In this document: positions 33,586 to 43,655 of the stretch, in pieces | Layout of the letters: every line of letters begins with the position of its first letter | Numbering within the stretch: the stretch's first letter is position 1 | NCBI RefSeq assembly: GCF_003290445.1 | Contig: NZ_CP021781.1 | Location: forward strand, 1,240,001-1,304,000 | DNA from: Francisella adeliensis | Lineage (GTDB): Bacteria; Pseudomonadota; Gammaproteobacteria; Francisellales; Francisellaceae | Reading direction: 5' to 3' | DNA length: 64,000 bases | Notes under the pieces: generated by a model | Seen by the model: the letters and a program-made list of their open reading frames with translations, nothing else | What the model was told of the DNA's origin: nothing | Database searches by the model: none | Translations under genes and position numbers: made by a program

Positions 33586-34542
33586 CTAGTGAAATTCATT
33601 AGCAACTAGTTCCATAGCTCCATAAATCCCTGCATCATCACCAAGTTTTGCCAATTTAAAATCACATTCAGCATATATATCAGCGAAAGTATATCTTGCT
33701 ATAGTTCTTTTTACTTTAGCTAAATACTCCTCACCAATTGCCTCCATTACTCCACCACCTAAAATGACCATTGATGGGTTAAGCATATTCAAGCTTGTCG
33801 CAAGCCCCACACCAAGATATTCCATTGCCTCATCGAGTATATCTAATGCAATTTGATCTTTCTCAGCCAATGCTTTTTTAATATGACTACTTTTTAATTT
33901 ACCATTATTCTCTACAACAAGATCTATAAGTGTGCTTTTTATATTTTTCTTAGCTAAACTTTCAATCTTATTCTCAATACCAACTTTACCTGCATATGCT
34001 TCTAGGCAACCTTGTGAACCACAACCACGGCAGTAAACTCCACCACTTTTAACAATAGTATGTCCCAATTCTCCTGCTAGACCTCCATTACCAGTATAAA
34101 GAGAGCCGTTTAAAACTAGACCTCCACCAATCCCTGTTCCAACAAAGGCACCGACAATATCATCATAACCAACGCCTGCTCCATACTTCGCTTCACCTAA
34201 GATACCAACATTCACATCATTTTCTATCTTAGCTAAAACACTATATTTTTCTTCTAAAACCTCTTTTAGATTTACATCATTAATATTTATATTGACACTT
34301 TTTTTCATAACTGAAGTTTTTTTATCAACGAGTCCTGCTACACCTATGCCTATGCCTTGAAGTTTTTTATCAGCAGAAATTTCTACTTTCAATTTATCAA
34401 CAACTTTAAAAAGCTGACCAATAACGACATCTGTAGCTTCTTTTGCTTTTGACTTAACTTTTGCTGTTGTTATCAATTTTCTATTTTCATCAAATAATCC
34501 AGCAGCCATATTTGAACCACCGATATCTACACCAATAAACAT
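33586..34542 (-). CDS. ROK-family sugar kinase (glucokinase-like)
   Basis: This is a cytoplasmic ATP-dependent hexose kinase of 318 aa. The N-terminal phosphate loop is GVDIGGSNMAAGLFD. The catalytic region is GTGIGGGLVLNG followed by GELGHTIV, and the zinc site is CRGCGSQGCLEAYAG, diagnostic of ROK proteins. There is no N-terminal helix-turn-helix, so it is a kinase rather than a ROK repressor. Glucose is the most likely substrate, but other hexoses or amino sugars are possible. It lies 19 bases downstream of rlmD on the same strand. Confidence 0.87.
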   Translation of the reverse strand: MFIGVDIGGSNMAAGLFDENRKLITTAKVKSKAKEATDVVIGQLFKVVDKLKVEISADKKLQGIGIGVAGLVDKKTSVMKKSVNININDVNLKEVLEEKYSVLAKIENDVNVGILGEAKYGAGVGYDDIVGAFVGTGIGGGLVLNGSLYTGNGGLAGELGHTIVKSGGVYCRGCGSQGCLEAYAGKVGIENKIESLAKKNIKSTLIDLVVENNGKLKSSHIKKALAEKDQIALDILDEAMEYLGVGLATSLNMLNPSMVILGGGVMEAIGEEYLAKVKRTIARYTFADIYAECDFKLAKLGDDAGIYGAMELVANEFH

Positions 34543-34561
34543 AACTCTATCCTTTATATAT

Positions 34562-35914
34562 TTACTTTTTATTTTTCACAAAAACTGCGATTGATTCTAC
34601 ATGCATAGTATGGGGAAACATATCCATCACTCCTGTACTTACTAGAGTATAGCCTTTTTGATTTACCAAGATTCCAGCATCACGAGCTAGGGTTGCTGTA
34701 CTACAAGATACATATACAATTCTTTCTACTCCAAATTTCTCGATGTTTTGACATACCTCTTGTGCTCCCGCTCTCGGCGGATCTAAAAGCATTTTGTTAT
34801 ATTCGAAATCGTTAAACCACTCTTTATCCTCAAAGCTTTCAAATAAGTTAGCCATGTAAAACTTTGCATTTTTTACATTGTTATTTTTTGCAGTTTCAAT
34901 AGCTCTATTAACCATTGTTTGCTCACCTTCAACACCGATTACAGTCTTTGCAAATTGTGATAGCGGCAAAGTAAAATTACCAAGCCCACAAAATAAATCA
35001 ATAATAGAATCATCTTTTTGAATATCTAAAAGTTCTATGGCTTTTTGGATCATTTTTTTGTTAATGTCGTTATTTACCTGTGTAAAATCACCAGGCTCAA
35101 AACCTATCTTAATATCTTTCACAGGATTATAACTTAGCTTAACAGGCTCTACATTTTGCTCAGGGTACAACCTAAAGACTGTATCAGGTCCTTTTGACTG
35201 TAAATAAATCCAATAATTATGCTCTTGGGAAAATTGCTTAATTAACTCTATATCTGAATCTGTAAATGGCTCAAGATGTCGTATGATAATAGCTGGGCGA
35301 TAATCATCAATAGCTACTTCTAATTGAGCTATTTGCTTATAGTTTGAAAGATTTTCTATAAATGCAGATATCTCTGGTAACTTTTGTCCGATGAGTGGGT
35401 TTAATATCACACATTTTTCTATATCTGCTAAAAACCTGCCATTTCTTTCTCTAAAACCAACTAAAATTCTACCTTTTTTTGTAACAAACCTTACGCCTAA
35501 TCTAGCTTTGTTACGATAGCCTTCAGTATTTTGTGATAATAGCGGTTCTAGAATTGATTGTGGTTCAACACCTTCACCAATATATTTTAGCTGATTTAAT
35601 AAAGTTTCTTGCTTAAGCTTAATTTGCGCTTGTGATGACATATGCTGTAAGCTACATCCCCCACAGATTTCAAAATGCTCACAAATAGGCTCAACCCTTT
35701 CTGCTGACTTAGAAATATATTCTACAACCTTACCTTCATCAAATTTGGCTTTTGAAAAAGTGTATTCAAATTTAACTTCTTCACCTGGAAGAGTAAAAGG
35801 TATGAATGTTGTTTTCCCATCAACCTTTGCAATACCTCTTCCATCGTGACTTAAAGAAATTATTTGTGCTTCAAAGATACCCTCTTTGAGTTTATTACGG
35901 CGTGATCTGCCCAT
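34562..35914 (-). CDS. rlmD: 23S rRNA (uracil-1939-C5)-methyltransferase
   Basis: This SAM-dependent methyltransferase makes m5U1939. I place the start at the ATG at 35914 (450 aa, MGRSRRNKLKEG), because the only longer form begins with TTG at 35989 and adds residues that do not look conserved. An N-terminal TRAM domain leads to the [4Fe-4S] cysteines in CEHFEICGGCSLQHMS. The SAM site (DLFCGLGNFTLPLS) and the catalytic cysteine in the VYVSCSTATLARD motif follow. It appears complete. Confidence 0.92.
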   Translation of the reverse strand: MGRSRRNKLKEGIFEAQIISLSHDGRGIAKVDGKTTFIPFTLPGEEVKFEYTFSKAKFDEGKVVEYISKSAERVEPICEHFEICGGCSLQHMSSQAQIKLKQETLLNQLKYIGEGVEPQSILEPLLSQNTEGYRNKARLGVRFVTKKGRILVGFRERNGRFLADIEKCVILNPLIGQKLPEISAFIENLSNYKQIAQLEVAIDDYRPAIIIRHLEPFTDSDIELIKQFSQEHNYWIYLQSKGPDTVFRLYPEQNVEPVKLSYNPVKDIKIGFEPGDFTQVNNDINKKMIQKAIELLDIQKDDSIIDLFCGLGNFTLPLSQFAKTVIGVEGEQTMVNRAIETAKNNNVKNAKFYMANLFESFEDKEWFNDFEYNKMLLDPPRAGAQEVCQNIEKFGVERIVYVSCSTATLARDAGILVNQKGYTLVSTGVMDMFPHTMHVESIAVFVKNKK

Positions 35915-36023
35915 TTGATTTATTGAGAAAGTTATATTACTTAGAATTTTATGGGATATAAGCTCTAAAGACAAATATTTTTTTATCAAATACTACAAAA
36001 CCATATTATAGTTATCGATCTAA

Positions 36024-36641
36024 TTAAAGATCTAAACTTTTTCCATCATACGCTGATGTATGACCTGGTGCAAATTCAGTCATACCCGGTTTAGAATGTG
36101 AAAAAATCATATTAATTTTCTTATCATCATTTGATAAACCATCAATTTTAGCAGGATAAATTGCAAAATTGACCTTGCCTAATGATGAAGATAGGATTTG
36201 GATTTGCCCATCTATAGGTTTAGTATCTAAACTTTTAGTAGGACCATAAGCACCACCAACATTTGCAAATACATTATACTTTGTATTTTTCACATCTGAA
36301 TTTTCAGGCACAAATATAAACATATTTGAGCCTTTCATTGTCTTAGCTCCAAATCCAGCTGCAAACCATCCACTACCATCTTTTGACCAACTTTTATTTT
36401 TAGATAAATCAACGGCAAGAGTTCCACAAATATGATCTTCATATTTGAAATATGAAAAAGACATATCTTTCATAGTTATGGTTTTCGCCTCTTGCGATTG
36501 CGGGCAAGCATCATTTGTAGATATTTGAACTTGTTGGGTTGTAGGCTCAGCAGAATCATTTTTATCAGCACTAAAAGCTGAACTATAGCTAGTTAACCCA
36601 GTTAACATCAATAAAGACAAAGGTAATATTTTTTTGTTCAT
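36024..36641 (-). CDS. Exported protein, possibly DOMON-like
   Basis: The 205-aa protein has a signal peptide (about residues 1-24, ending SAFSA). The mature part is predicted to be beta-rich and contains GSGWFAAGFGAKTMKGSNMFIF, which resembles the strand pair of DOMON-type haem or sugar-binding domains. Methionines in that stretch could be ligands, but this is inference. Two cysteines (near residues 45 and 72) could form a disulfide. The C-terminus is FAPGHTSAYDGKSLDL. I do not know the function. It stands alone between rlmD and tRNA-Val. Confidence 0.6.
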   Translation of the reverse strand: MNKKILPLSLLMLTGLTSYSSAFSADKNDSAEPTTQQVQISTNDACPQSQEAKTITMKDMSFSYFKYEDHICGTLAVDLSKNKSWSKDGSGWFAAGFGAKTMKGSNMFIFVPENSDVKNTKYNVFANVGGAYGPTKSLDTKPIDGQIQILSSSLGKVNFAIYPAKIDGLSNDDKKINMIFSHSKPGMTEFAPGHTSAYDGKSLDL

Positions 36642-36769
36642 ACATATCCTTTTATAAGTTAAATTCTAATGTATATTTATACATTCATATTAAGACTAGT
36701 GTAAATAATAAGGTCTACTACAAAGATTATCAGATGAAACCTAAAACTACCACAATATTCAGACATAAA

Positions 36770-36793
36770 AAAAGGCAGTATAAACTGCCTTTT
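36770..36793 (-). terminator. Bidirectional intrinsic terminator downstream of tRNA-Val
   Basis: AAAAGGCAGT and ACTGCCTTTT form a perfect 10-bp stem with an ATAA loop. It lies 7 bases past the encoded CCA of the leftward tRNA-Val and has T runs on both sides, so it can stop transcription in both directions. Confidence 0.88.
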
Positions 36794-36800
36794 AGTATCG

Positions 36801-36876
36801 TGGTGGGTGCAGAGGGGCTCGAACCCCCGACCCTCGCCTTGTAAGGGCGATGCTCTCCCAGCTGAGCTATGCACCC
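36801..36876 (-). tRNA. tRNA-Val (anticodon TAC)
   Basis: This is a 76-nt cloverleaf with encoded CCA. The acceptor GGGTGCA pairs with TGCACCC. The anticodon stem TCGCC/GGCGA holds loop CTTACAA with anticodon TAC, and the T arm contains GGTTCGAGCC. It is a solitary tRNA gene with its own promoter and terminator. Confidence 0.95.
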
Positions 36877-36887
36877 GATAGAGAAGT

Positions 36888-36915
36888 ATTATATAGCCAT
36901 ATTAAAATATGTCAA
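36888..36915 (-). promoter_or_regulatory. Consensus promoter of tRNA-Val
   Basis: Read leftward, a perfect TTGACA (36910-36915) and a perfect TATAAT (36888-36893) are 16 bases apart, only about 12 bases from the tRNA 5' end. It starts 13 bases past the rpoZ stop. Confidence 0.8.
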
Positions 36916-36927
36916 TATATTTTATTA

Positions 36928-37143
36928 CTATCCTTCAATCTCATTTCTAAGAATTTGCTCAGGAGTTATTTTAGACTCAGCAACTTCACGCAAAGCTAAA
37001 ACTGTAGCTTTCTCTTTTTTCTCTTCTTCTGACTCAGAATAGCCATTTTTTAAGATATTATTAGCTCTCATAGAAGCCAATACTACTAAGTCAAACCTTG
37101 TTTCTACCTTATCTAAACAATCTTCTACTGTTACTCTAGCCAT
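36928..37143 (-). CDS. rpoZ: RNA polymerase omega subunit
   Basis: This 71-aa protein stabilises the beta-prime subunit and contributes to ppGpp binding. The family start MARVTVEDCLDKVETRFDLV is clear, with the AxRAxxI-type segment (ASMRANNIL) and REVAESKITPEQI towards the C-terminus. It overlaps the end of udk by 8 bases. Its usual partners gmk and spoT are not adjacent here. Confidence 0.95.
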   Translation of the reverse strand: MARVTVEDCLDKVETRFDLVVLASMRANNILKNGYSESEEEKKEKATVLALREVAESKITPEQILRNEIEG

Positions 37144-37795
37144 TTCTTACTCCATTTTTCTTTAATAGTTGCTTCACTTTATTATAAATCACATTTATAA
37201 CTGTTTTGTTTTGTGCACCATCTGGTATTATAATATCAGCTTTTCGCTTAGATGGTTCAATAAACTTAATATGCATTGGGCGAACAGTATTTAGATATTG
37301 ACTAACAATACTATCAACAGTTCTACCCCTTTCTTTTTGGTCTCTTAGCATTCTTCTTATAAAGCAAAGATCCGAAGGTGTATCCATATAAACTTTAAAA
37401 TCCATCATTTTAAGAAGTTTTGGATCATTGAAAAGCATAATCCCCTCTAAGATAATTACACTTACTCCTGCACTAATTGTTTCAGCTTTTTCCTCTATTC
37501 TTGAGTGCGTAGAATAGTCATAAAAAGGCACTTCAATATCTTGCCCAGAAATAAGTTTTGCTAAATCCTTTTTTAAAAGCTTATGATCAAAAGCATCAGG
37601 ATGATCGTAGTTTATATTGCAAGCTTCTTCATAACCTACAAGAGCGCCCCAATTTTTATAGTATCTATCTTCCGATATAACAGCTATTCTTTTAAGGTGT
37701 CTTGAGTGAAGTTTTTTGATAATAGCATTTGAAAAAAGCGTTTTACCTGAGCCTGAGCCACCAACAATACCTATTATAAATACATCTCTTGCCAC
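37136..37795 (-). CDS. udk: Uridine kinase
   Basis: Udk phosphorylates uridine and cytidine for pyrimidine salvage. The 219-aa P-loop protein has GIVGGSGSGKTLFSNAI at its N-terminus, then SEDRYYKN, YDHPDAFDHKLL, DIEVPFYDYSTHSR and the lid region FIRRMLRDQKERGRT. The TVRPMHIKFIEPSK segment is typical of uridine kinases as opposed to phosphoribulokinases. It overlaps rpoZ by 8 bases and follows kdsA by 9. Confidence 0.93.
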   Translation of the reverse strand: MARDVFIIGIVGGSGSGKTLFSNAIIKKLHSRHLKRIAVISEDRYYKNWGALVGYEEACNINYDHPDAFDHKLLKKDLAKLISGQDIEVPFYDYSTHSRIEEKAETISAGVSVIILEGIMLFNDPKLLKMMDFKVYMDTPSDLCFIRRMLRDQKERGRTVDSIVSQYLNTVRPMHIKFIEPSKRKADIIIPDGAQNKTVINVIYNKVKQLLKKNGVRNG

Positions 37796-37804
37796 AGTAT
37801 ATTC

Positions 37805-38632
37805 CTATAATTCTATTTTTGGTTGGCTTTTAGCAATATGATCAAATTCTTTTAACACCTGTAAAAAAGCTTTTATTTTGTACATAGGGAATGAATTTGG
37901 ACCATCACTCAAAGCCTTTGAAGGATCTGGATGAGTTTCCATAAATAATCCATCAATACCTACAGCAATAGCAGCTTTTGATAATACCGGTACAAATTCG
38001 CGTTGACCACCAGAAGTACCACCCTGACCACCTGGAAGTTGCACAGAATGAGTAGCATCAAACACTACAGGACAATTAGTTGATTTCATAATCTCAAGTG
38101 AACGCATATCAGAAACAAGATTATTGTAACCAAAGCTTACACCTCGTTCACAGACCATGATCTTTTCATTACCTGTAGATTTGGCTTTTGCTACTACATG
38201 CTCCATATCCCAAGGTGCTAAAAACTGACCTTTTTTGATATTTACAGGAATATTTTGCTTACAAACTTCTGTTATAAAGTTTGTTTGGCGACATAAAAAT
38301 GCAGGAGTTTGTAGTACATCTACAACTTCTGCAACTTCTGCAAAAGGGGTATCTTCATGTACATCTGTAACAACTGGTACACCAAATTCTTTTTTCACTT
38401 TTGCAAGAATCTCAAGACCTTTATCTACACCCAAGCCTCTAAAGCTGTTTATAGATGATCTATTTGCTTTATCAAAAGAAGACTTGTATACAAAGTTAAT
38501 TCCTAACTCTTTAGTTACTTCAGCAAGAAATCCAGCGGTATCCATCGCCATTTGTTCAGACTCAATTACACATGGTCCAGACATTAAAAAAAATGGTTTA
38601 CCATTACCTACTTCAAAATTTGCAATTTTCAT
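37805..38632 (-). CDS. kdsA: 3-deoxy-D-manno-octulosonate 8-phosphate synthase
   Basis: KdsA condenses phosphoenolpyruvate with arabinose 5-phosphate to make Kdo-8-P for lipid A core. The 275 aa begin near [12 protein letters not shown] and include [66 protein letters not shown] and [15 protein letters not shown]-like (here [15 protein letters not shown]). Asn in the KANR loop points to the metal-independent E. coli type. It lies 9 bases ahead of udk. Confidence 0.97.
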   Translation of the reverse strand: MKIANFEVGNGKPFFLMSGPCVIESEQMAMDTAGFLAEVTKELGINFVYKSSFDKANRSSINSFRGLGVDKGLEILAKVKKEFGVPVVTDVHEDTPFAEVAEVVDVLQTPAFLCRQTNFITEVCKQNIPVNIKKGQFLAPWDMEHVVAKAKSTGNEKIMVCERGVSFGYNNLVSDMRSLEIMKSTNCPVVFDATHSVQLPGGQGGTSGGQREFVPVLSKAAIAVGIDGLFMETHPDPSKALSDGPNSFPMYKIKAFLQVLKEFDHIAKSQPKIEL

Positions 38633-38678
38633 AGTACTCTCTAATTAAAATGTTCTTTGAAAAAAATATGTAAGATTA

Positions 38679-39029
38679 TTATACAGAAAAAGATGAGCCA
38701 CAACCACAAGTAGTTTTGGCATTTGGATTTCTTATTATAAAATAAGCACCCTCAATATCATCTTTATAATCAACATCGGCACCTACTAAATATTGAAAAC
38801 TCATAGAGTCAACTAAAAGTCTTACTCCATTTTTAGTAATTACCATATCATCTTCTTTTTGGTCATTATCAAATGCAAAAGCATATTGAAAGCCCGAGCA
38901 ACCACCACCAGTTATATAAACTCGTAAACTAAGCGTGGCATCACCCTCTTCTTCAATAAGCTCTTTCACTTTCAAAGAAGCTGACTCTGTAAAATTAATA
39001 GGATCAACTTGTTGTACTTCTACACTCAT
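38679..39029 (-). CDS. erpA: Iron-sulfur cluster insertion protein ErpA
   Basis: This A-type carrier hands Fe-S clusters to target enzymes. The 116-aa protein contains the three conserved cysteines, one in [13 protein letters not shown] and two in the C-terminal TTCGCGSSF. The [14 protein letters not shown] start and [23 protein letters not shown] segment point to ErpA rather than IscA or SufA. It lies 4 bases downstream of pnp on the same strand, so it may be cotranscribed. Confidence 0.92.
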   Translation of the reverse strand: MSVEVQQVDPINFTESASLKVKELIEEEGDATLSLRVYITGGGCSGFQYAFAFDNDQKEDDMVITKNGVRLLVDSMSFQYLVGADVDYKDDIEGAYFIIRNPNAKTTCGCGSSFSV

Positions 39030-39033
39030 AAGA

Positions 39034-41115
39034 CTACCTCTTTACTATACCAACCTTGACTCTACCCATTCTATCAACTGCTTGAACAACAACCTCCAAA
39101 GGTTGTCCTTCAGATAGGGAGTTTGTTTTGATACCTGCTTGCTCAACATCAGCAAATGGTAAATAGCCATCTTGCTTACCAAACAAATTCACAAAAGCAC
39201 CTGAGTCAAGTATCTTAACTATTTTACCTTTATAAACTTGTCCTTCTTCAGCTTCAGCTACAACTTCTTCAACCATCATAACAGCCATATCTAAAGAAGC
39301 CTTATCTCTTGCAAAGATTTTAACTTCACCAGTGTCGCTTGTATCTATTTGCGCACCAGTTTTTTCTGCAATACCTTTTACAGTAGAACCACCACGACCA
39401 ACAACATCTTTAATCTTAGCTGGTTTGATGTTCATAACATGAATTTGAGGAGCAACATTAGAAACAGTTTCTTTATGTTCTTTAATTACTTCATTCATAA
39501 TACCAAGTATATGTAATCTACCACTACGAGCCTGCTCTAAAGCTTGCTCAAGAATATCACGAGAAATACCTTTGATTTTGATATCCATTTGAAGTGCTGT
39601 AACACCATATCTAGTACCAGCAACTTTAAAGTCCATATCTCCAAGATGATCTTCATCACCTAAGATGTCAGAAAGCACCGCATATTTAGAGCCATCTTTG
39701 ATAAGACCCATAGCAATACCTGCTACTGGCTCAGCGATAGGTACACCTGCATCCATCATAGATAAAGATGAACCACAAACTGTAGCCATTGAGCTTGAAC
39801 CATTTGATTCTAAAATCTCAGAAACTATTCTCACTACATAAGGGTATGCATCTTGATTTGGAAATACTGCTTGAGTTGCTCGTTTTGCAAGATTAGCATG
39901 ACCAATCTCACGGCGCTTAGGTGCCATACCAACCATACCGCACTCACCTACAGAATAGGGAGGGAAGTTATAGTGAAGCATGTAACGAGATCTTTCCATA
40001 CCATCTAGGCTCTCAACCATCTGTGCATCACGATCACTACCTAGTGTCGTTACAACTAATGCTTGAGTTTCACCACGTGTAAATAATGCCGAACCATGAA
40101 CACCCGGTAATACGCCAGTTTTAACATTGATTGGACGAATTACATCTGTAGCTCTACCATCGATTCTTGGACTACCTTCAAGTATATTTGATCTTACAAG
40201 GTCTTTTTCTATATCATGGAAAGCATCAACTATTTCTTTTTCTGAATAGTCGTGATTGTCAGTATCATTTGTATAAACATACTCTAATACTTTCTTTCTT
40301 AATTCAGAAAGCTTCACATTTCTTTCTTGTTTAGATGCAAATGAATAAGCATGTTTTATTTCACCAAAGAAATTTGACTTAATTTGAGCCTTAAGAATCT
40401 TATTAATCTCATAAACAGTATACTCCATAGCTGGTTTTGCAGCTACTTTTGCAAGTTTAGTTATAGACGAAATAATAGTCTTTAAATGCTTATGTGCATA
40501 TAAGATACCACCAAGCATAACTGACTCAGGTAAGCTTTTAGCTTCTGACTCTACCATCAATATAGCATCATCAGTACCAGAAACCACTAAATCTAAAGCT
40601 GATTCTTTTAAATCTTCTTTATTTGGATTAAGCGTGTATTTTCCATTCACAAAACCTACTCTTACACCAGCAATTATATCCTCATAAGGAGCACCAGTAA
40701 GCGCTAGAGAAGCTGACGCACCTATTAGAGCTAACATATCTGGTGAAAAACTACCATCATAAGAAATTACAGTCGCTACTATTTGGATTTCATTAAAAAA
40801 ACCATCCGGGAAAGATGGTCTAATAGATCTATCTATAAGGCGAGATATAAGAATCTGCTCTTCTGAAGGTCTACCTTCTCTTCTTAAAAACCCACCAGGA
40901 ATTTTACCTGCAGCATATGTTTTTTCTAAATAATGTACTGAAAGAGGAAAAAAATCTTGTCCAGGTGCTACTGATTTCTTAACAACTGTAGTTACTAAAA
41001 CCACATTGCTACCACAGCTTACTGTAACAGAACCATCAGCTTGACGAGCCATGCCGCCAGTTTCGATAGTTATCTCTTTATCCCCTAATTCAAAAACTTC
41101 TTTGTATATTTTCAC
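39034..41115 (-). CDS. pnp: Polynucleotide phosphorylase
   Basis: PNPase degrades RNA 3' to 5' by phosphorolysis and is part of the degradosome in many proteobacteria. The 693-aa protein has two RNase PH domains (about 10-230 and 300-540) joined by a helical domain. The second holds the [10 protein letters not shown] and [19 protein letters not shown] active-site segments. A KH domain ([18 protein letters not shown]) and a C-terminal S1 domain ([23 protein letters not shown]) follow. It lies 62 bases downstream of rpsO, the conserved gene pair. Confidence 0.97.
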   Translation of the reverse strand: MKIYKEVFELGDKEITIETGGMARQADGSVTVSCGSNVVLVTTVVKKSVAPGQDFFPLSVHYLEKTYAAGKIPGGFLRREGRPSEEQILISRLIDRSIRPSFPDGFFNEIQIVATVISYDGSFSPDMLALIGASASLALTGAPYEDIIAGVRVGFVNGKYTLNPNKEDLKESALDLVVSGTDDAILMVESEAKSLPESVMLGGILYAHKHLKTIISSITKLAKVAAKPAMEYTVYEINKILKAQIKSNFFGEIKHAYSFASKQERNVKLSELRKKVLEYVYTNDTDNHDYSEKEIVDAFHDIEKDLVRSNILEGSPRIDGRATDVIRPINVKTGVLPGVHGSALFTRGETQALVVTTLGSDRDAQMVESLDGMERSRYMLHYNFPPYSVGECGMVGMAPKRREIGHANLAKRATQAVFPNQDAYPYVVRIVSEILESNGSSSMATVCGSSLSMMDAGVPIAEPVAGIAMGLIKDGSKYAVLSDILGDEDHLGDMDFKVAGTRYGVTALQMDIKIKGISRDILEQALEQARSGRLHILGIMNEVIKEHKETVSNVAPQIHVMNIKPAKIKDVVGRGGSTVKGIAEKTGAQIDTSDTGEVKIFARDKASLDMAVMMVEEVVAEAEEGQVYKGKIVKILDSGAFVNLFGKQDGYLPFADVEQAGIKTNSLSEGQPLEVVVQAVDRMGRVKVGIVKR

Positions 41116-41177
41116 GATTAAACCTTATTTTTTGATTTTGTGATGTAAGAATGATTTTTAGATGGATTATTTTAATA

Positions 41178-41444
41178 TTATCTACGTAGATTTAACTTTT
41201 TGATTAGGCTACGGTATCTTTCTACATCTTTACCATGAAGATAATCTAGTAATTTACGGCGTTGACTCACCATTTTTAAAAGACCTCTTCTTGAATGATT
41301 ATCTTTTTTATGAGAAGCAAAGTGACCTTGAAGATCATTAATTCTTGCAGTTAAAAGAGCAACTTGCACTTCTGGTGAACCAGTATCACCCTCTGATTGT
41401 TGGTGTTCTTTTACGATATTTTGTTTATCTTGAGTTGTTAACAT
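41178..41444 (-). CDS. rpsO: 30S ribosomal protein S15
   Basis: S15 is an early 16S-binding protein of the small subunit. The 88-aa sequence contains [44 protein letters not shown] and the C-terminal [13 protein letters not shown], all invariant. It precedes pnp as in most bacteria. An upstream ATT-rich region of about 180 bases separates it from ftsI and should carry its promoter. I could not identify the autoregulatory pseudoknot with certainty. Confidence 0.98.
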   Translation of the reverse strand: MLTTQDKQNIVKEHQQSEGDTGSPEVQVALLTARINDLQGHFASHKKDNHSRRGLLKMVSQRRKLLDYLHGKDVERYRSLIKKLNLRR

Positions 41445-41626
41445 AATATTACTCCGTTTGTTTTTAAATTAAATCAACATTGAATAAACCGCACAAAGGG
41501 ACAGTCTATCGAAAAAATATTATATACTATATAGGAGGGTAAAACAAAGAATATATACTGTTAAGTTACTTAATTCTATTAATGATAAATATGAACTACT
41601 GCATTTAAGCGTAACTGATATATTGA

Positions 41627-43315
41627 TTAAAGCTTATCAGGTTTAACTCCTAATATTTGCAAGCTATTTAACGCCACTTTAGCAAAAACAGGCGCTGCAA
41701 CTGAACCGCCACCATAACTATCACCTTTGGGATTATCAATGGTCACAGCAACAGCTATCTCAGGATCACTAGCTGGACTTATACCAATAAAACTTGCCAG
41801 ATAATTTGCCCCATAAGTACCACCAGAAAGCTTACGTGCTGTACCTGTTTTACCAGCCACATGATATAGTGGGATAATTCCCTTAGAACCTGTTCCACCA
41901 GAACCTTCTACAACTGACTGCATCATACTAAGCATCTCTTTTGATACTTTTTTTGTAACTATAGGCCGAGAATCAACCTCCTCCCCAACTCTTCTTTTCA
42001 AAATTGTTGGTTTTATATAGTTACCATCATTTGCAATAGCAGATGCTCCTGCAACTAGTTGCATATCAGTAGCATTCATACCATAACCAAAAGATAATGT
42101 AGCAAGTTGGAAATCACCCCACTTATCTTTAACAGGCACAAATCCTTCTCGTTCTCCTGGAAGCTGTATACCTGTTTTATCACCAAAACCAAATTTACGT
42201 AAAGATGACTCTAAAATAGTCGGGTCCGTTAAGCCTAATATCATTCTTGAAATACCAACGTTACTAGATTTCATCAGAATATGTCGAAGATCTAACTCAC
42301 CATAATCTCTAAAATCTCGAACTGTGTTTTTGCCAATACGATAATGACCTGGATGAGTATTTATAATAGGTTCTTCAGGCGTGTAGTCATCCCCATAAGT
42401 AAGGGCTGTAGCTGCTGAAAATGTTTTCATCACAGAACCTAACTCAAAAACATCTGTTACCGCTCTATTACGACGATTTTCAGGAAATGCATCAGCCATA
42501 CTATTAGGGTTATATGAAGGATAGTTAGCCATCGCAAGTATCTCGCCTGTACGAATATTTTCAACTATAACTGATCCAGCATCAGAGTTACTACTAATCA
42601 CACCTTCTTTAAGGTATTTGTAAGCTACATACTGCAATCTTGAATCAATACTCAGCTGCAAGTTTTGACCATTTTTAGGAGCAATAAATTTATCTTGCGC
42701 TTTTGATGCCACACCGCCATGTAGATCCTTTTTATACTCAAAATAACCATCTGTTCCTGTAAGAAACTTATTAAACTCTAACTCCAGACCTTCTTGACCT
42801 TTACCGTCCACATTAGTAAAACCAACTATATGTGATGCTACTTGAGCTAACGGATAATAACGTTTGAATTCACGCTCAATATGAATTCCTGGAATATGCA
42901 TTAAGTATATTTCTTGAGCCACATAGGGTTGAACTTTTCTTTTAAGATATACAAATCCACTCCTACCTTCTCGCTTCTTTACTTGTCGCTTGATTTTTTC
43001 CTGCGTTGACTTTGCCAGGTCTAATGTTTGCATAATCTTTGCAAGCTTTGGGCTAGATGCTTTAATATAAAAAGGGTCAACCCATATAGTGTCAACCGGT
43101 GTACTAATAGCTAGAGGATCGCCATTTCTATCTAATATAATCCCTCTATACGACTTAATAACAACACTTCTATCACTACGATTATCACCTTCTTGCTTAA
43201 GCTTCTGATGCTGACCTGTTTCCATATAAACAAGCTTTGAAAAAAGTACGGCAAAACTTATTACAAGCATTATTATGACTATTAAATGCCTAAATTTAGG
43301 ACTGTAGCTACTCAT
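41627..43315 (-). CDS. ftsI: Penicillin-binding protein 3, septal transpeptidase
   Basis: FtsI cross-links peptidoglycan at the septum. I choose the second ATG, 43315 (562 aa), because AAGGA lies 9 bases upstream, whereas the ATG at 43324 directly abuts it. One N-terminal membrane segment is followed by a dimerisation domain (SDRSVVIKSYRGIILDRNG). The transpeptidase domain has all three motifs: SxxK in FELGSVMKTFSAAT, SSN in LMKSSNVGISRM, and KTGT in HVAGKTGTARKL. It overlaps ftsL by 8 bases in an rsmH-ftsL-ftsI unit. Confidence 0.96.
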   Translation of the reverse strand: MSSYSPKFRHLIVIIMLVISFAVLFSKLVYMETGQHQKLKQEGDNRSDRSVVIKSYRGIILDRNGDPLAISTPVDTIWVDPFYIKASSPKLAKIMQTLDLAKSTQEKIKRQVKKREGRSGFVYLKRKVQPYVAQEIYLMHIPGIHIEREFKRYYPLAQVASHIVGFTNVDGKGQEGLELEFNKFLTGTDGYFEYKKDLHGGVASKAQDKFIAPKNGQNLQLSIDSRLQYVAYKYLKEGVISSNSDAGSVIVENIRTGEILAMANYPSYNPNSMADAFPENRRNRAVTDVFELGSVMKTFSAATALTYGDDYTPEEPIINTHPGHYRIGKNTVRDFRDYGELDLRHILMKSSNVGISRMILGLTDPTILESSLRKFGFGDKTGIQLPGEREGFVPVKDKWGDFQLATLSFGYGMNATDMQLVAGASAIANDGNYIKPTILKRRVGEEVDSRPIVTKKVSKEMLSMMQSVVEGSGGTGSKGIIPLYHVAGKTGTARKLSGGTYGANYLASFIGISPASDPEIAVAVTIDNPKGDSYGGGSVAAPVFAKVALNSLQILGVKPDKL

Positions 43316-43655
43316 CAGTCGCATCCTTTTTGATATTTAAAAATTCCATTTCATTTTTAGTCGGTAAAGACATATTTTCTTTATCAGCAAACTCTTCAAC
43401 AGAGGTTGGTGTAGCTAGCGAACTATATTCAAGTACGATCTGACTCCACTGCTCATCAAGATGTGCCTGCTCAATTATTAAATCTTTTTGCTTACTTAGC
43501 TCTAGCTTATAGTGAAATCTCGTAACAATAAGACTAAAAGCTGTAATAAGTAATATGAAAAGCAGTAAAAAAGCTAAAGCAACGGTTTTTTTAAAAAAAC
43601 TATTTTTTAAAGATTCAAAAAGTCTAATTCTTATTTGACGATTTGTAAGGATCAT
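43308..43655 (-). CDS. ftsL: Cell division protein FtsL
   Basis: This 115-aa bitopic protein has one membrane helix (about residues 25-46) and a periplasmic leucine-zipper-like stretch ([24 protein letters not shown]). The [19 protein letters not shown] segment resembles the conserved FtsL end. The sequence itself is poorly conserved, so position between rsmH and ftsI is the main evidence. It overlaps both neighbours by a few bases. Confidence 0.9.
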   Translation of the reverse strand: MILTNRQIRIRLFESLKNSFFKKTVALAFLLLFILLITAFSLIVTRFHYKLELSKQKDLIIEQAHLDEQWSQIVLEYSSLATPTSVEEFADKENMSLPTKNEMEFLNIKKDATDE

